Counted from the stretch's first letter, positions 24,560 through 37,678 are shown. The stretch: DNA of 64,000 bases from Tetrapyrgos nigripes (GCA_013368315.1 JAACJM010000098.1:62001-126000), one strand, 5' to 3'. Made by a program: numbers and translations. Notes: a model not told the origin generated them from the sequence alone.

Positions 24560-26363
24560 ATGACCAAGGTCACCGATCTCCTTACAACTGACACAGTTAT
24601 TGTCAATCCAGTCGCAACACTATCGGTAAGGCTTTCTGTTTCCTCAACGACATCCCACGACCGCTGAAGGTGCTATCCCTAATCCATCAATAATATTCAA
24701 AATTACAGACTTTGTACTTTATTTACGGTATGTCGCTGCCCTTTATTAATGTATCGGTGCTAATTTTGCCTTTCCCTTTCTTCTCCCGTCTCCTCCCGGG
24801 CAGGGTTCTACGTACTCCTCTTCATCATCTATCTCTACCTCTTCCTACAGCATCGACGCCGGCAGCGCGACATTGACTCAGGCAACGGCGCCAGCGGAAA
24901 CCTACTATATTTCCCCGGCGTAGTTGCGCTATTCGTCGTCTCAACATGTTTTGTGGTATTCGAGACCCAGAGCTCCGTCCGAGCAGGGACTATCTTTTTC
25001 GAGGCGGTTAAAAGTGGAGATACGACCGAATTTGCCAAGTATGTGACTAATGATCGGTTGAAGACTGCAGATGGGTGAGTATCCTAACTCTCCGAGTTCC
25101 TTGAGGTTTTCTGACTTCAAGTTGCGGGCTTGCCCATATTCAGTTTCATTGAAGGATTCCTAAAGATCGCTGCTATGTAAGTCAGAGTTACTTCAATTTT
25201 TTGTGATAACCAATTCACGTTGAACGGCCATTGTATTTCTCCTCTACCCAGTGCAATTGCCGACATAATGCTTGTGAGTCATACGCGCTGCCTTAACCAC
25301 CGAATTTTCATATACTAACTTGATGTCCTTATACCGCACATGAACTTGGCAGACCCATCGTCTATATGTCTTGTGGGACTCTCGCATGGTGGCAATACCA
25401 CTCTTCACTCTAATCCTCCTTCTCAGTGGTAACGTCGTTTTCCACTTGTCATCTTCTTGTAGTCGTACTGATAGAGCAATTCATCCCATCCATTTATCTC
25501 CCTCACTGAACCGTCATTCTACTAGCCCTGCAGATCGCATCTACATCAATGATAGCCTACGGTTCAATAGATTCATCCGATCACAAAAAATTCGCTGTAA
25601 TAAATGACGGTATCGAGTTGGACAATGCATTCTGGATTGGGGAAGCGTGTCTTAATGGGATTATTACCGTGCTTACAGGTAAGCAACTAGTTGAAGAAAT
25701 CTTCCGAGCCCAAGTGTCCTGGCCTAACTTGCCTAAACTTGTTTTTTGCCCTTTTTTTTTTTTTTTTTTTTTGAAAGCCGGGAGAATTTGGTATCTGAGT
25801 AAAGATATCCGGTCTACAATGGGAAGCAAGTTTAGAAAAAGATATAGTGCACTTGCTGCTATGATGTACGTGCCACTTTCACTCATTTTGATCTCTAGTG
25901 CGCCAGACTCCTCTGGCAGTGCGCAGCTCAATGCTAATGGTTTCATTGTTATCGATCTCGTAGCCTAGAATCAGGCCTCATACTCCCAGTATCCATCGTC
26001 GCGTTCGTTATTATCCGAAAGGTCGACATCCCCGTCAACCCACTCCAAATTGACTCTCTACTTCCATTGTTGGCTGTATGTGTTCACTAATTAATTCTCT
26101 CCTACCGTCTCTCCCACCATGGAAAATCGAGGACTAAAGTACTAATGCACCTCGATCCTCCTTGACAGGCCATCGCACCCACATCAATTCTAGTAATGGT
26201 ACGGTTGCAACAAGCATTCGGATCGGATGGATCTGGGGACGTGGAGGCAGCCAATATCAATATTTCGACGATTCACTTTGAGGAGGGGAATTTGAGTAGT
26301 GATACTAGTACTGATACTAGTACTGCGGAAAATATCACCAACAGGTACAAGGAGCAGGCTTGA
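24560..26363 (+). CDS. Seven-TM-type integral membrane protein, 344 aa
   Basis: Ten exons join in phase with GT-AG introns: 24560-24625, 24709-24727, 24804-25074, 25144-25176, 25252-25273, 25353-25428, 25526-25678, 25778-25865, 25964-26075 and 26169-26363. The protein has repeated hydrophobic segments (TLYFIYGFYVLLFIIYLYLF, VVALFVVSTCFVVF, MVAIPLFTLILLLSG, then LILPVSIVAFVII) and motifs common in agaricomycete multi-span proteins (HRLYVLWDSR; TAGRIWYLSKDIRSTMG). A polar tail with repeated DTST follows. Ligand and function are unknown. A long poly-T run (about 25752-25772) lies in intron 7. Its 3' end faces RING-D, 230 bases away. Confidence 0.85.
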
Positions 26364-26592
26364 AAACCATTAGTAGGGTATTAGCACGGTCAAAACGTCA
26401 GAAATTTGGTCTGAAGGGACAAGTTTGTAGATTTTCGTGCTGGTAAAAGTGGTGCCGCTTGCGAGTGCACTCCTTCGCTGAGTCAAACTTTTCTTCCTTT
26501 TCTACTTAACAGAAACTTCAGATTTAGAGTAGAATATTCCTTAATATACAATCAGAATATAGTTTGTACTACAATCGTTCAAGTCTAGAGAC

Positions 26593-28310
26593 TCAGCCCG
26601 TCGCCTTTAACTCTCTCTCACATCTTCCATGCAGGTCACCGAAGAAGGCTGAGAGATAACTTGTCCATGAGTTGTATCTTTCATGAAGACTGTTGACCTC
26701 AGTGTGCATAAGATCCCTGAGATGTTCGAGATCCACACTATGTTCCGCCGGTAGACCCATGAGGATGTTGTGCCGTAAACCAACCGCAGCAACAAAGTTG
26801 TCAACGGCCAGTTGCATTGGTCGGTGAAGATGAATCAGCGTTGGCATGCTGGGGTTTGGACAGATGGAAGCATTAGGCCACGCAAGACGGATGACAGGCC
26901 ACCATGACGCAGGACGACAATCAGGACAATCATGAAGCTCAGCGTGGAAATGGAATGTTGTCAGAACACCATCAAGTAGCGAGAACTTGTGTACCACCCA
27001 ATGGCACTCGTCTGGGTGACCATGCCTGGCTAACACCGCCAATAAACGAGGCGCACCTTGCAGACCCGAGAAATCCCAAAACTCCTTTAACCACCTAATT
27101 GCGTCCTCATGTTCCCCTTTGGAGACGAGAGCGCCAACAGACTGTGCTCTCTCTGGACCAACAATTAAGCAATCCACAAGTCCCTCAGGGCTATCTGTCA
27201 TCCTGGAATAGACGTATCTCTTGTACGTCTGATCAGCCCAAATAGACAACGCCATCTCGTTGACCGGACGCCCACGAGTAGTGCTATTCAGAGCCTCGTC
27301 AAGTTCGCTGATACTCAACTCGGTAGCCCAGTTCAACAGGTTCTCGTGCATCTTCTGCCATGGTGGGAGACTGTCCCAGTAATCGTCATAAGTCTGCTGG
27401 TCCGGGGAGGTCCATATTTCTGCGCGACATACAGGGCACTCGAATGTTTCATCATAGTCATCATAGTCATCATTTTGAAACATAGGTAGACAGTCTTCCT
27501 GAAGATATCGTCAATTGCCGAAAGTAGTGTAGAAGGTAAGCAAAGACTGACGTGTAATACATGCCCGCATATCAACTGCCTCAATGGTTTGGGACTCGCC
27601 TGGGTCCCGTCGTCACCGCCGTCGGCTTGAAACTCTACTGCTAGTGCTGGTTCTTCAAAATCATCCAGACAGATATTGCAGCATGCGTTATGGTCTTCAA
27701 TACAAACAGATGGTACGTCTGAATGTACAAACCTAGACGGGAGGTCAAACAAGGTGAGAGGTTTGGGAATATGTACTAACATTGCCAGCCATTCAGGTGG
27801 AGCAGGTCCATTGAGTTCGGAAGGTGGAAGGTCGGAGATACAAGGCAGATAACGAACAACTGGTAGTTTATCTGGAAAAAAAAAAAGAAAAAAAAAGAAT
27901 GATAATGACAATGACGAGGAAAGAAAAGCGAGGATGTTAGTAAAGGCTGAGTATATAGTGAAAGAGGTCTCACTTTTGCCCTCTTTTAGAGCCACTAGTC
28001 TGCCCAAGAGTTGCGCGAACTTGTCAAATTCCTGGTAATCCAGCCCATTTTTTTCATTAACACGTTCCATCAGCTGCCTTATCGTTGGTAGTACAACAAC
28101 AAGTTGCTTTCGCTCGAGCTCGTTGAACAATTCCTTCGATTTCTTCACCATCCATTGCAATCCTTGAGGGAGCGAAGATGATGATGACGAATCTGCATCA
28201 GCAGAAGCGTCCAGCGATGCTAGGCGGTCAAGCTTGGATAGGTTGTCCGAAATCTGGTCAACTTGTTCGGCACGTAGTTCTGCGGCGATGGTGGGAGTGT
28301 TCTGGTCCAT
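26593..28310 (-). CDS. RING-D: RING-H2 finger protein, 504 aa, intact
   Basis: Exons 28310-27974, 27871-27781, 27732-27552 and 27498-26593 are in phase. Intron 1 is longer (102 bp) because of a poly-pyrimidine run. RING ligands CNIC, ICGHVLH, EDCLP and CPVC are intact. The linker after the finger is shorter than in RING-B and RING-C, making this the smallest intact member. Here exon 2 is already read in the correct frame by simple translation (VVRYLPCISDLPPSE), which supports the same frame for exon 2 in the other copies. Its intron 1 sequence also defines the copia insertion point in RING-A. Confidence 0.86.
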
Positions 28311-29680
28311 GTCGTGAATTGGAATGTCGAGTGCACAGGTAAGAGGTTCAAGGAGACCGCAGTAATAAGTGTTCCTTCATTGATAGGCGCCTGGTTCTAA
28401 GTATAAGTACATACAGCAGTATGACAGGACGTATCTACGCATGCCTTACTGTTCGCTACTCGAGGCTGTGCGTCGGATAGGATGGCAGACGGATGGATGG
28501 CAGATTTTGGGTGAGTTGGAGCTGCAGATTTGCAGCAGATTGAGAGGAACAAAATTGGCTGCGCTTACCAAGCGCTTACTCAGAACTTCCGAAGCTCCGA
28601 GTCTTTCATGTGTGCGTATCTCCCTCGAAATACTTCACTTCGTGCATTGTCAGTGTTCTTCAATTGGTGGAGTACCCACTATTGAAGGGGTCTGGACAAG
28701 TCCCACAGCAAGAATGGCACCATCTACTCAGACGCGTTGCGCAAAATGCAAATCTGTCTCCTTAATTCATCTATGAAATCCAAATGCTCTCGAATCCAAG
28801 GAACCGACGACGCTCCTAGCTCCTGAGAGTGATGATTTTGGCACACCGGATACCAACAGGACCCATTGGAGAGACAAGAGGCGAACAGGTGCGTCCTAAA
28901 CTCAAATTGTTCTTCCTGACTTGACATGCTATAGTATTAGCCAGACACGAAAGTCTTGTTCTCATCCTGCCCAATGGTATTAGTACTCTTAATCCGAATA
29001 CTATGTCTCTCCTTCCATCCCAACAACCATCTCCCGAGACGGCCATTTCATTGGTCTTCCAACTTTATCCTTGTCAACCGAGCTTATACATGTCTAAACC
29101 TTCTACATCTCCAACCAATCATTGCATAAATTTCCGTCAACGTCTCAAGAACGTGAAAGGTACAAACACGCTTCTAATGTGTAACGTTTGGTCCTCTCAA
29201 CCACCTGGTATTTCATTGACTTCCAATTTTCTCCGCCGAGCTCATACGTGTTTAAGCCTTTCACAAATCCAATCATTGCATACGTTTCCGTCGACGTCTC
29301 AAGAAAGTGTATGGGATATGCTAGACGAAGGGTCGTGAAGCTTTTCTGAGTACAATGTCTAGGTGGTTGTGGTCTGCATTTTCGTTTTCCCAACTTGCCT
29401 CTACGATGAAGTGCTGCAGTGGCAACTGAAAAGGAAGGAAGGAGTAGAAAGGTAACTAGGAAGAACAAGGACTTTGTCTATTTCACTATCGTTGTCTCTC
29501 GGCCCTAATTTTCGGACGAATGGAACGATGCCGCGATCTATCCATACTCTGATCAGTTCCCTCTCTCATCCTGATGAAATCTCTTTCCGCTCATTGTTGT
29601 CGTTGGCAGAGTTTAGCCTTCGCTATCTCATGTGCAAGGTTATCGCTAATCATCTCCATCTGAGTGCTTCTTTGGAATCG
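28311..29680. other. RING-D leader and duplicated spacer
   Basis: 28400-28600 is the conserved RING leader. 28610-28930 is repeated near 32600-32900 and, inverted, near 41150-41400; on the minus strand one frame reads PWIREHLDFIDELRRQI, partly kept as PWIPEHLDFMKELGRKI in the second copy. 29000-29345 matches blocks near 24000 and 33050. 29346-29680 shows no recognisable feature. No complete gene is supported. Confidence 0.5.
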
Positions 29681-29682
29681 AC

Positions 29683-30270
29683 AGCCGGGAGAATATGGTA
29701 TCTCTGTAAAGACATCCGATCCACTATGGGAAGTAGGTTTCGAAAGAGGTATGGTGCACTTAGTGCTATGATGTAAGTACTACGTTGTGTTTTCTGTCTT
29801 CTATCTGGTGCCGCTGGTGCCAGACTTCAGTGCTCGGCCGCTAATCAAAATTGTTTTGCTATATGTTTGTGACCCAATTCGAATTCATATACGTAGTTTG
29901 GAATCAGGCATCATACCCCCCATATCCGTCGTCGCACTCAACGTTCTTATCTGAAAGATCAACATCCCCGTCAACCCCGTTGTCTGTTGTACGTCTTCAT
30001 TGATGAATTCTCTCCTACCGTCTCTCCTACTGTGGAAAATCGAGGACTAAAGTGCTGGCGAATCTCAATCCTCCTTGACAGGCCATCGCACCGACATTAC
30101 TCCTAGTAGTTGTACAGTTGCAGTGAGCGTTCGGAGATGGATCTGGGGACGTGGAGGGGGGCGATATTGGGCCGATATCAATATTCGATGATTCACTTCG
30201 AGGAGGGAATTTAAGTAGTGCTATTAGTACTGCGGAAGATATTACCAACAGGTGCAAGGAGCAGGCTTGA
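29683..30270 (+). pseudogene. Truncated 7-TM gene copy
   Basis: Three blocks match the last three exons of the intact 7-TM gene: 29686-29774 (AGRIWYLCKDIRSTMG), about 29897-29985 and 30082-30270 (ending ITNRCKEQA and a stop). Frame-breaking stops occur in the second block (after LNVLI) and early in the third (TGA in place of a Gln codon). Upstream exons are missing. It lies just before RING-E in the same convergent arrangement as the intact gene and RING-D, so a 7-TM plus RING unit was duplicated in tandem. Confidence 0.85.
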
Positions 30271-30503
30271 AGACCACTAGTAGGGTATTAACAGGGTATT
30301 AACATGGTCAAAACGTCTAAAGAGACAAGTTTATAAAATTTCATGCTAGTAAAAGTACTAGTGGCGCCACTTGCAAGTGCACTCCTTCATGATCAGCGAG
30401 TCAAACTTTTCTTTCTTTTCTACTTAGCAGAAACTTCAAATTTAAGCCATTCCTTAGTATACAATCATAATCATAAAACAGTCTGTACTACAAGTGTTCA
30501 AGT

Positions 30504-32268
30504 CTAGACATCCAGCCCATCACCTTCAACTCTCTCACATCTTCTATACAGGTCACTGAAGAACGTGGAGAGATCACTCGTCCATGAGTTATATCTTTCA
30601 CAAAGACTTTTGACATCAGTACCGATAAGATCTCTGAGACGTTCGAGATCCACACTATGTTCCGCTGGTAAACCCATGAGGATGTTGTGCCATATACCAG
30701 CCGCAGCAACAGAGTTGTCAACGCCCAGTTCCATTGGTTGGCGAACATGGATCACCGTTGGCATGCCGGGGTTTGGACAGATGGCAGCATCAGGCCACGC
30801 GAGACGGATGACCGGCCACCACGATGCAGGACGACATTCAGGACAATCATGAAGCTCAGGTTGAAAATGGTATGTCGTCAGAGCACCATCAGCTAGCGAG
30901 AACCTGTGCACCACCCAATGGGACTCATCTGGGTGATCGTGCTTGGCTAACACCGTCAATAAACGAGGCGCATCTTGCAGACCCCAGACATCCTGAAGCT
31001 CCCTTAACTGCCTACTTGCGTCCTCATGTTCCCCTTCGGAGACGAGATAGCTAATGTGCTCCGCCCATGGACTAACAAAGAAGTGGTCCACAACTCCCTC
31101 GGAGCTATCTGTCAGCCTGGAATAGACGTATCTCTTGTACGTCTGAGTAGCCCAAATATGCAACGCTAGCTCGTTGACCGGACGCCCACGAGTAGTGCTG
31201 TTCAGAGCGTGATCAAGGTCACTGATACGGGACCAGGTAGCCCAGTCCAACAGCCCCTCATATATCTTCTGCCATGGTGGGAGACTATTGAAGTAATCGT
31301 CATAAGTCTGCTGTTGGTCCGAGGAGACGCCGTTACGTCCGGGCAAGACCCGGAGAAGCGAAAATTGCTCCGAAGTCCAGACTTCCGTGTGACATGCAGG
31401 GCACTCGAACCTTTCGACATAGTCGTCATTTTGAAACATAGGTAGACAGTCTTCCTGAAGATATCATCAATCACTGAGAGTAATCAAAAAAAAAAATGTA
31501 GAAGGTAAGGGCAGACTAACGTGAAAAATATGCCCGCATGTCAACTGCCTCAATGGTTTAGGACTCGCTTGGACTCCGTCGTCACCGCCATCAACTTGAA
31601 CCTCTAGCTCCAGCGGTGGTTCTTCAAAATCTTCCAGACAGACATTGCAGCATGCATTATGGTCTTCGATGCAAACAGACGGTACGTCTGAATGCACAAA
31701 CCTAAACGGGACGTCAGACGAGGTGGAGGCTTTGGACAGGATATACCCACATTCTCAGCCATTCAGGCGGAGCAGATCCATTGACTTCGGAAGGGCGAAA
31801 GTCGGAGATACAAGGCAGATAACGAACAACTGGTACTTTACCTGTGAAAAATGATAAATGGTAACAATAAAAGACAAGCCTCAAAGATGTCAGTAAACCC
31901 CCGAGTAAGATAGTCAATAAGGCCTTACTTCTTCTCTCTTTAAGAGTCAACAGGCTGCCCAAGAGTTGCCCAAACTGATCAAATTCCCAGCCAAGGCCAT
32001 TTGTTTCACTAGCACGTCCCAAATCCATCAGTTTCCTTGTCTTTGGTAGTACAACACCGAGTTGCTCTGGCTCGAGCTCGTTAAATAGTTCCTTCAATCT
32101 CCCCACTGCCCATTTCAATCGTTGAGGGAGCGGAGACGATAACGACGAATCTGCATTAGCAGAAGCGTCCAGTGATGGTAGGTGGTATGACGACCTGGAT
32201 ACATTGTCCGAAATCTGGTCAACTTGTTCGGCACGTAGTTCTGCGATGGTTGAAGTGTTCTGGTCCAT
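30504..32268 (-). CDS. RING-E: RING-H2 finger protein, 520 aa, intact
   Basis: Exons 32268-31929, 31841-31751, 31701-31521 and 31454-30504 join in phase; introns are 87, 49 and 66 bp. Ligands CNVC, TCGHIFH, EDCLP and CPAC complete the RING-H2. The segment after residue 215 is more diverged than elsewhere (VERFECPACHTEVWTSEQ), and the region after VVD (HFFVSPWAEHISYLV) differs strongly from paralogues while the final 120 residues stay conserved. It is the inner neighbour of RING-D and probably its tandem duplicate. Confidence 0.86.
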
Positions 32269-33279
32269 GTCGTGAATCGGAGTGTTGAGGGCAGAGAAAA
32301 GAGGTTTAAGGAGACCGCAGTAATACGTGTTCCTGCTGTACGTTGTAGCTTCGCCTTTTTATCATTGATGGGCGCTTATGAGTACATACAGCAGTTTGAC
32401 AGGATGCGTCTACGCATGCCTTACTGTTCGCTGTGTAGCATGCTGTAACAAGATTCGAGGCTGTGCATCGGATAGGATGGCATATTTTAGGTGAGTTGAG
32501 GTTGAGTTGAGGCCACAGATTTGCAGTAGAGAAGTTGAGACGAACGATTCAGACTTGGAAAGTGAGGAACAAAATTGGCCGCGCTTATAATACTGAGTCC
32601 TTCACGTATGCGTATCTGCATCTCTCCCTCATACTTTCACTTCTTGCATTGTCAGTGTTCTTCAATTGGTGCAGTACCCACTATTGAAGGGGTCTGGACA
32701 AATCCCACTGCAAGAAATGGCATCATCTGCTCAGACGCGTCGCGCAAAACGCAAATCTTTCTCCCCAATTCCTTCATGAAATCCAAATGCTCTGGAATCC
32801 AAGGAACCGCCAGCGCTCCTAGCCCCTGAGCGTGATGATTTTGACGCATCGGATATCAACAAGCCTCATTGTAGAGACAAGAGGCCCCAGTTGAACAGGT
32901 GCGTCCTAAACTCAAATTGTTCTTCCTGACTTGACGTGCTACAGTATCAGTCATCTCCTTCTCATCCTATCCAATGATATTAGTACTCTTAATCCTAATA
33001 CCATGTCCCTCCTTCTATCACAACAATCATCTCCTGAGACAGCCATTTCATTGGCCTTCCAACGTTATCCGAGTCAACCGTGGCTAAACCCTCCACGTCT
33101 CCAACCAATCAATGCACACGTTTCCGTCAATGTCTCAAGAAGGTGGAGGGACGTATCTTGTAACTTTCAGACGCGTCTCTTCACCTTTATCTTCATCCTA
33201 CGCAACATCGGACACGTATAACTTGCTATTACCTTGCAGTCATTTGTCCTTAGTCAACCTCAAAGACGCAGATGGTTGA
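32269..33279. other. RING-E leader and duplicated spacer
   Basis: 32380-32590 is the RING leader, with a small extra duplication (GTTGAGTTGAGG). 32600-33180 repeats the 28610-29345 spacer. Nothing else is recognised; frames are short and broken. Confidence 0.5.
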
Positions 33280-34455
33280 GGAGATATAGATGAGCGAGGA
33301 TTGTTTGAAGTTGATGGTAGCGAGACCGACACATGGGGATTGGTGGACTGAAGGGAAGGAGTTGCCGGTCATGGTGTGGATTCACGGAACATATAAGAAC
33401 TAAGGTGTTCTTCGTTCAGTCTTTGGATTCGCCTTCTCCATGGTACTCAAGGAAAGCCAAGTTATCAGCATCGGCCTGAAAGACCAACACCTCGCTCTGG
33501 AATAGGTCCAACAGAATATTCATTTCTTTGGTAACCATTTTCGGTGTGTATTACTTCGTGCCTTTACATCTCACTCCCATAACTCACTGTACCTCGTCAT
33601 ATAGGACAGAGCTCCGGTGGTCTTAGCGTCGTCGCCCAACTTCTCGCACACGGCGGAAAGACGGCGCTCCCTTCCATCATGCAAAGCACCTCCCTCCAAC
33701 CCGCAGTCTCCACAGCCCACGCCTACGACAACATCGCCAAAAACACCAAATGCGATTTCGGTGGCATGGATTCTGGAACAAATCTCCGTGTCCGCTCTCC
33801 GATGTTTACGGGAACTCGAATGGTTTGAGCTCCTCCAAGCAGCAATAGCCTTACGAGACTCGGAAATCACACGGACGGAGATATATTCCTCCCGTTTGTA
33901 CATAGACGGAAAGGTTTTTTTCAAAGGCGTTGTCCGAGTTGACTAGGAGGGGTATATCAAGATGCCGGTTATGATTGGGTGGACGGAGGATGTTTGTGCC
34001 CCGAGACAGGGGAACGCGAGAGTTTCTACCGGCGTATTTCTCTGACTTGGTCGATGGGACTCTTGACTGGATTATGGAGTTGTATCCCGAGGAAGATTTA
34101 CTGCAAACACAGGAGTGGGCTTGAACGCAGACTTTTACAGATCCTCCAGAATAATGCGAGACACCCTATTCGTCTGCCCATCATTCTTCTTTGGATGGGA
34201 AATGACAAAGAAATATTGGAACGGCAACAACCTCATCTTCCCTCCTGTCTACCTATACGAATTCGACCAATTGTGGACGAACCTAGACTTGACGTCGTAC
34301 ATTCCTCCGACCTTCCTTACGTTTTCTCCAATTTCGATGTGTACAAAAACCGGGGGGGTGTACATATATCACAACAAGACGAAGAACTCCGAAGAAGGTC
34401 TTGGGGACATGGACTGCCTTCGTCCATGTTGGGGTGCAGAGTTTACCCTCAGACA
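33280..34455 (+). pseudogene. Type-B carboxylesterase/lipase remnant
   Basis: Ordered family motifs are spread over three frames: [13 protein letters not shown] then LPVMVWIHG (near 33290-33390), GLKDQHLALE-stop-VQQNI (near 33480-33520), GQSSGG with the nucleophile Ser (near 33610), PVMIGWTED- and WVDGG-like pieces (33900-34000), RDTLFVCPSFFFGWEMTK (near 34150) and HSSDLPYVFSNF with the catalytic-His region (near 34290-34340). Stops after HGTYKN and after LALE (TAG for Trp), plus several frameshifts and a deletion after the oxyanion-hole motif, make it a pseudogene. Intact enzymes are secreted alpha/beta-hydrolases. Confidence 0.82.
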
Positions 34456-35287
34456 CAGGCACGGATACAGTTAGAGTGACGTTGGAGGGATGGCTTATAG
34501 AGAGTTTGGTGAGAAGGGGGTTAGTAGTAGGGCAGATGGATCTGGAGACGAGATGATGGATGGGAAGGTTTATGCATGACTCCTCTATGGTCACTCTCCC
34601 GGAAATACCACCATTCTCGACGGTCGACCTGAAGAAGTCGATATATCCGACCTCTCGCTACCTCTTAGCAAGCTGAAGATGGGCAAGCTTCGCAAATGGC
34701 TTTAGCGGATGGAGACTACTTTCGCGGACTAAATACCAACTTCTACATGGGATTGTTCCCGACATGTACATGCCAAAGCAGAACGTGTACAACGGTGGTA
34801 GTTTATCATTCATGTAATCCCGCCATCTGATACGTAGATACAACCCGCAAGCCAAGATCATGATCATTGATAGTCATAGCTCTCAGTGCAGTGTACATGG
34901 TATGTATGTACATACTACATATTTTAAAAGCGGCACTGACATGTAGCCTCTGACAATGGGAGGTTTCAAGACATTGTGACTCAGCGTCCAACATCCAAGA
35001 ATCAGCAAGTGATCGACGTGACAAAATACATGTACAGAAGGATACCGTATAAAATAGAGACATCAAGGTTTTAGTGAAATACAGTACAGGAAAGATATGT
35101 TACAATAAACTTGTGCAGATTATGATGTATACGGTAAAGTAAAGAAAACCAGACAAATCTAAACACCAAGACACCATAGGATGAGCTAAATCCAATAGAC
35201 GAACAAGCGCAACGGAAGGGGAAGAGTGTGACAAAAAAACAGCAAGTCGGATAAGCAGCGAGAGCCTTGACAGCATCCCTCAAGTTG
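34456..35287. other. Intergenic, no recognised feature
   Basis: I see no conserved frame, repeat or RNA here. The open frames are short and lack recognisable motifs. The right part is the 3' flank of the protease gene. Confidence 0.5.
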
Positions 35288-37117
35288 TTATGCATCAACG
35301 ATGTCATAGAGGAAGGAGTGAGGGAACTGCTTCTTGATCTGTTCGTCGATCCACCAATAGGGAGTGAGGTATGTGGCATCGGTAGACTCGGTAGAACCAG
35401 AACCGCCAGTGAGCAGCCCAACAATGCGGCCCTCTCCATCAACAACAATGGAGCCGGAGTCGCCGGATGCAGAGAAGGCGCCATCCTTGTTGCTGTAGGA
35501 ATAGACGGCAAGCTCAGTCGATGTCTTCTTGGTGCCGTAGTCGTTGTATTCGCGAACGAAAGATTCCATACCGGTTGCCCGACCGTAAGTAACGCCGGTG
35601 CCCATACCATTCTTAACGACAAAGAGGCACTTCTCGCCGTTGACATCGAGTTGCTTGGGCTTGCGTATCTCATCGTCCTTGACGATGCCTTTAATCTGGA
35701 GGACTCCTCGAGCTAGATGGTGGAAACTTGGGTGGAAACTTGACTGGCCCTCAGAGTGAGGGTGCATTTTGAGCACAAAATCTGATGGCGAAATCTCGTG
35801 GCCTGGATATAACAATCTCTAAACTGGAACAATAATTGGTATGATAGATTGAAACATACCGAGATATATTTGGTTGCCCGGGAAAGTGGACCAATTCACC
35901 TTATCTCGGTCAATATCGACCAATGCCCAATCCTGGGTGAAATGGTTAGGGCCAACATTCACACCAATGGGAGGGGCATGTAAGATATAACCGAGTATGC
36001 GCTGCGTCGGAGTCATCCAGTTCTTTGTAACTTCCTCCTGGACCTTTTTAACATTCTTGATCGTCTGCTCTGCCGTCGCCACTGCGCTCTTGTACTGATC
36101 ACGTTCCGTAGTTTGGTCATGAGGCTCCACCTCACCAGCCACCTGTAAGCTGTGTAACATTCTTTTGTGTATCTCGATGGAGAGCTCCTGGTTGACAATG
36201 GTGCTCTCCAGACGCTTGGTCGCATTATGGTAGGCCTTGAAGCCGAGGATAATGACCTCCTCACGACGCTGGCTACTGTTTGTGTACGAGTGAGGCTTGT
36301 TGGGGTATTGAGATGGCGGGAGAACAACATGGCGAGCGGTTAAGAGGAAGACGCGCTCGCTTTCGCTGTTCTCGCGAATGAAGACAGCTCCAGTACCCTC
36401 ATAGTAGGGAGTCTTGAGTGGGGCAATCTGGACTCCGAGGATGGGAGTGAAGGGGCTGCGAAGCGAGGAGACATCGGGATGTAGGTTGATCGGAGAGGAA
36501 TTAAGTTCGAGCAGTCGGGGGCCAGCAGACCGGGTAATGATTGAATGACGAAAGGCGATTTCGATTTCAGGGAACCCAGCCTGATCAAGGATGCCTTTAC
36601 AGCCCTTAGCTGCAGCCTTGGCATCCTCAAGGCTGAGAGTCCCTGGCATAACGCCGACCCAGAGATGGAGACAACTAACTTGATCCTCTCCTTTTTCAGT
36701 ATAGCGGACGGGAGCAAAACGGACGGGATCGATGGATGTCCATTTTACATTGAGGGAATCAAGGAACTCGTAGACATGCTTTCCCAGATCAAGCCACATT
36801 TCTCCCATCGGGTGATCACAGACAGGGCGCGCCTCCCTCAGGATGCGCTGGGCCTCAGGACCCCTGGGCACAAACCAAGTGTTCCCAGTTTTGAATACAC
36901 AGCGAGGGTTGGAAGGTATGCCATAGAAATCGGTGTAAGCCCCAGGGTAAGAGTCGGACGGAATGTGCCTCCTGCCAGTGTTCTCCTGGACACGGAATGA
37001 ATTCGAAGAGAACTCGTTGTCCACTTGGTGAGCAGAGGAGCTGGGTTGAGTTGGGAGTATCTTGCTAGTGATGTTATCGGCACTGTTGGCTTCTAAGTCG
37101 GTGTTATTGGATTTCAC
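35288..37117 (-). CDS. Trypsin-like (PA-clan) serine protease domain protein, 590 aa
   Basis: Two exons, 37117-35860 and 35802-35288, are joined by a 57-bp GT-AG intron in phase. A conserved agaricomycete-type N-terminal region of about 230 residues precedes the protease domain. The catalytic triad is visible: His263 in LLTARHVV, Asp397 in TQDWALVDID and Ser535 in GDSGS. A helical, Lys/Glu-rich insertion (about residues 300-365) sits between His and Asp. There is no signal peptide, so it is probably intracellular. A 12-base direct duplication near 35720 adds a few residues (FHPSFHH). Its upstream region carries the RING leader module. Substrate unknown. Confidence 0.84.
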
Positions 37118-37678
37118 TGGAACGGGATGGGAGGGTGGACAACAGGGAGATTTTGAAGGTAAGTATACTTATGAGGAGGGTAGCAATAAGGGACGCACTT
37201 CTGAACAGACCCTCCAAAATGCTTGGGCGCAGCGTTGAATGCAGAAGCCAGCCAGCTTCTCAGACATTTATACCGAGCATTTGAAAGGGGTAAAGGGGTC
37301 CTCCTATGTATGTGCATCCGACATCGTCCACATGTACAAGCTAATAACGTCAGATTCGAGGCTGTGCGTCGGATAGGATGGCTGATTTTGGGCGAGTTGG
37401 AGCCACAGATTTGCAGCAGAGAGGAACAGGAGTGACCGACAAAACGCTTACTCAGAACGCGCATCTCAGACTCTCCTTCGAAATACTTCTCCTCGTCCAT
37501 TGCAAATGAAATTGTCATTGTTCCTCAATTGATGCAGTACCGATTTCGATACGACAGTCTCTGGCAGGATGGTGTGTTGAACTAGACAAGGCACTTTTGC
37601 TCAGATGCGTTGTGCCAAGAAAGACGCCTGCCTCGTGGCTCTTTTCCCAACTCTCACCATCATCTTATTCTCTTGCAA
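37118..37678. other. Divergent intergenic region carrying a RING-type leader
   Basis: Between the protease (-) and the pseudokinase gene (+), bases about 37350-37440 match the minus-strand leader found upstream of the RING genes (GAGGCTGTGCGTCGGATAGG and following). No RING exon follows, so the leader is separated from its usual gene. Confidence 0.65.

Noticed and set aside
25749..25772. Poly-T run as a retroposed poly(A) tail
   Set aside because: It lies within intron 7 of an intact gene, just before the splice acceptor, so it is an expanded pyrimidine tract.
37114..37518. Minus-strand 134-codon frame upstream of the protease as an added exon
   Set aside because: Its middle matches the RING leader module, which has no conserved coding frame among copies.
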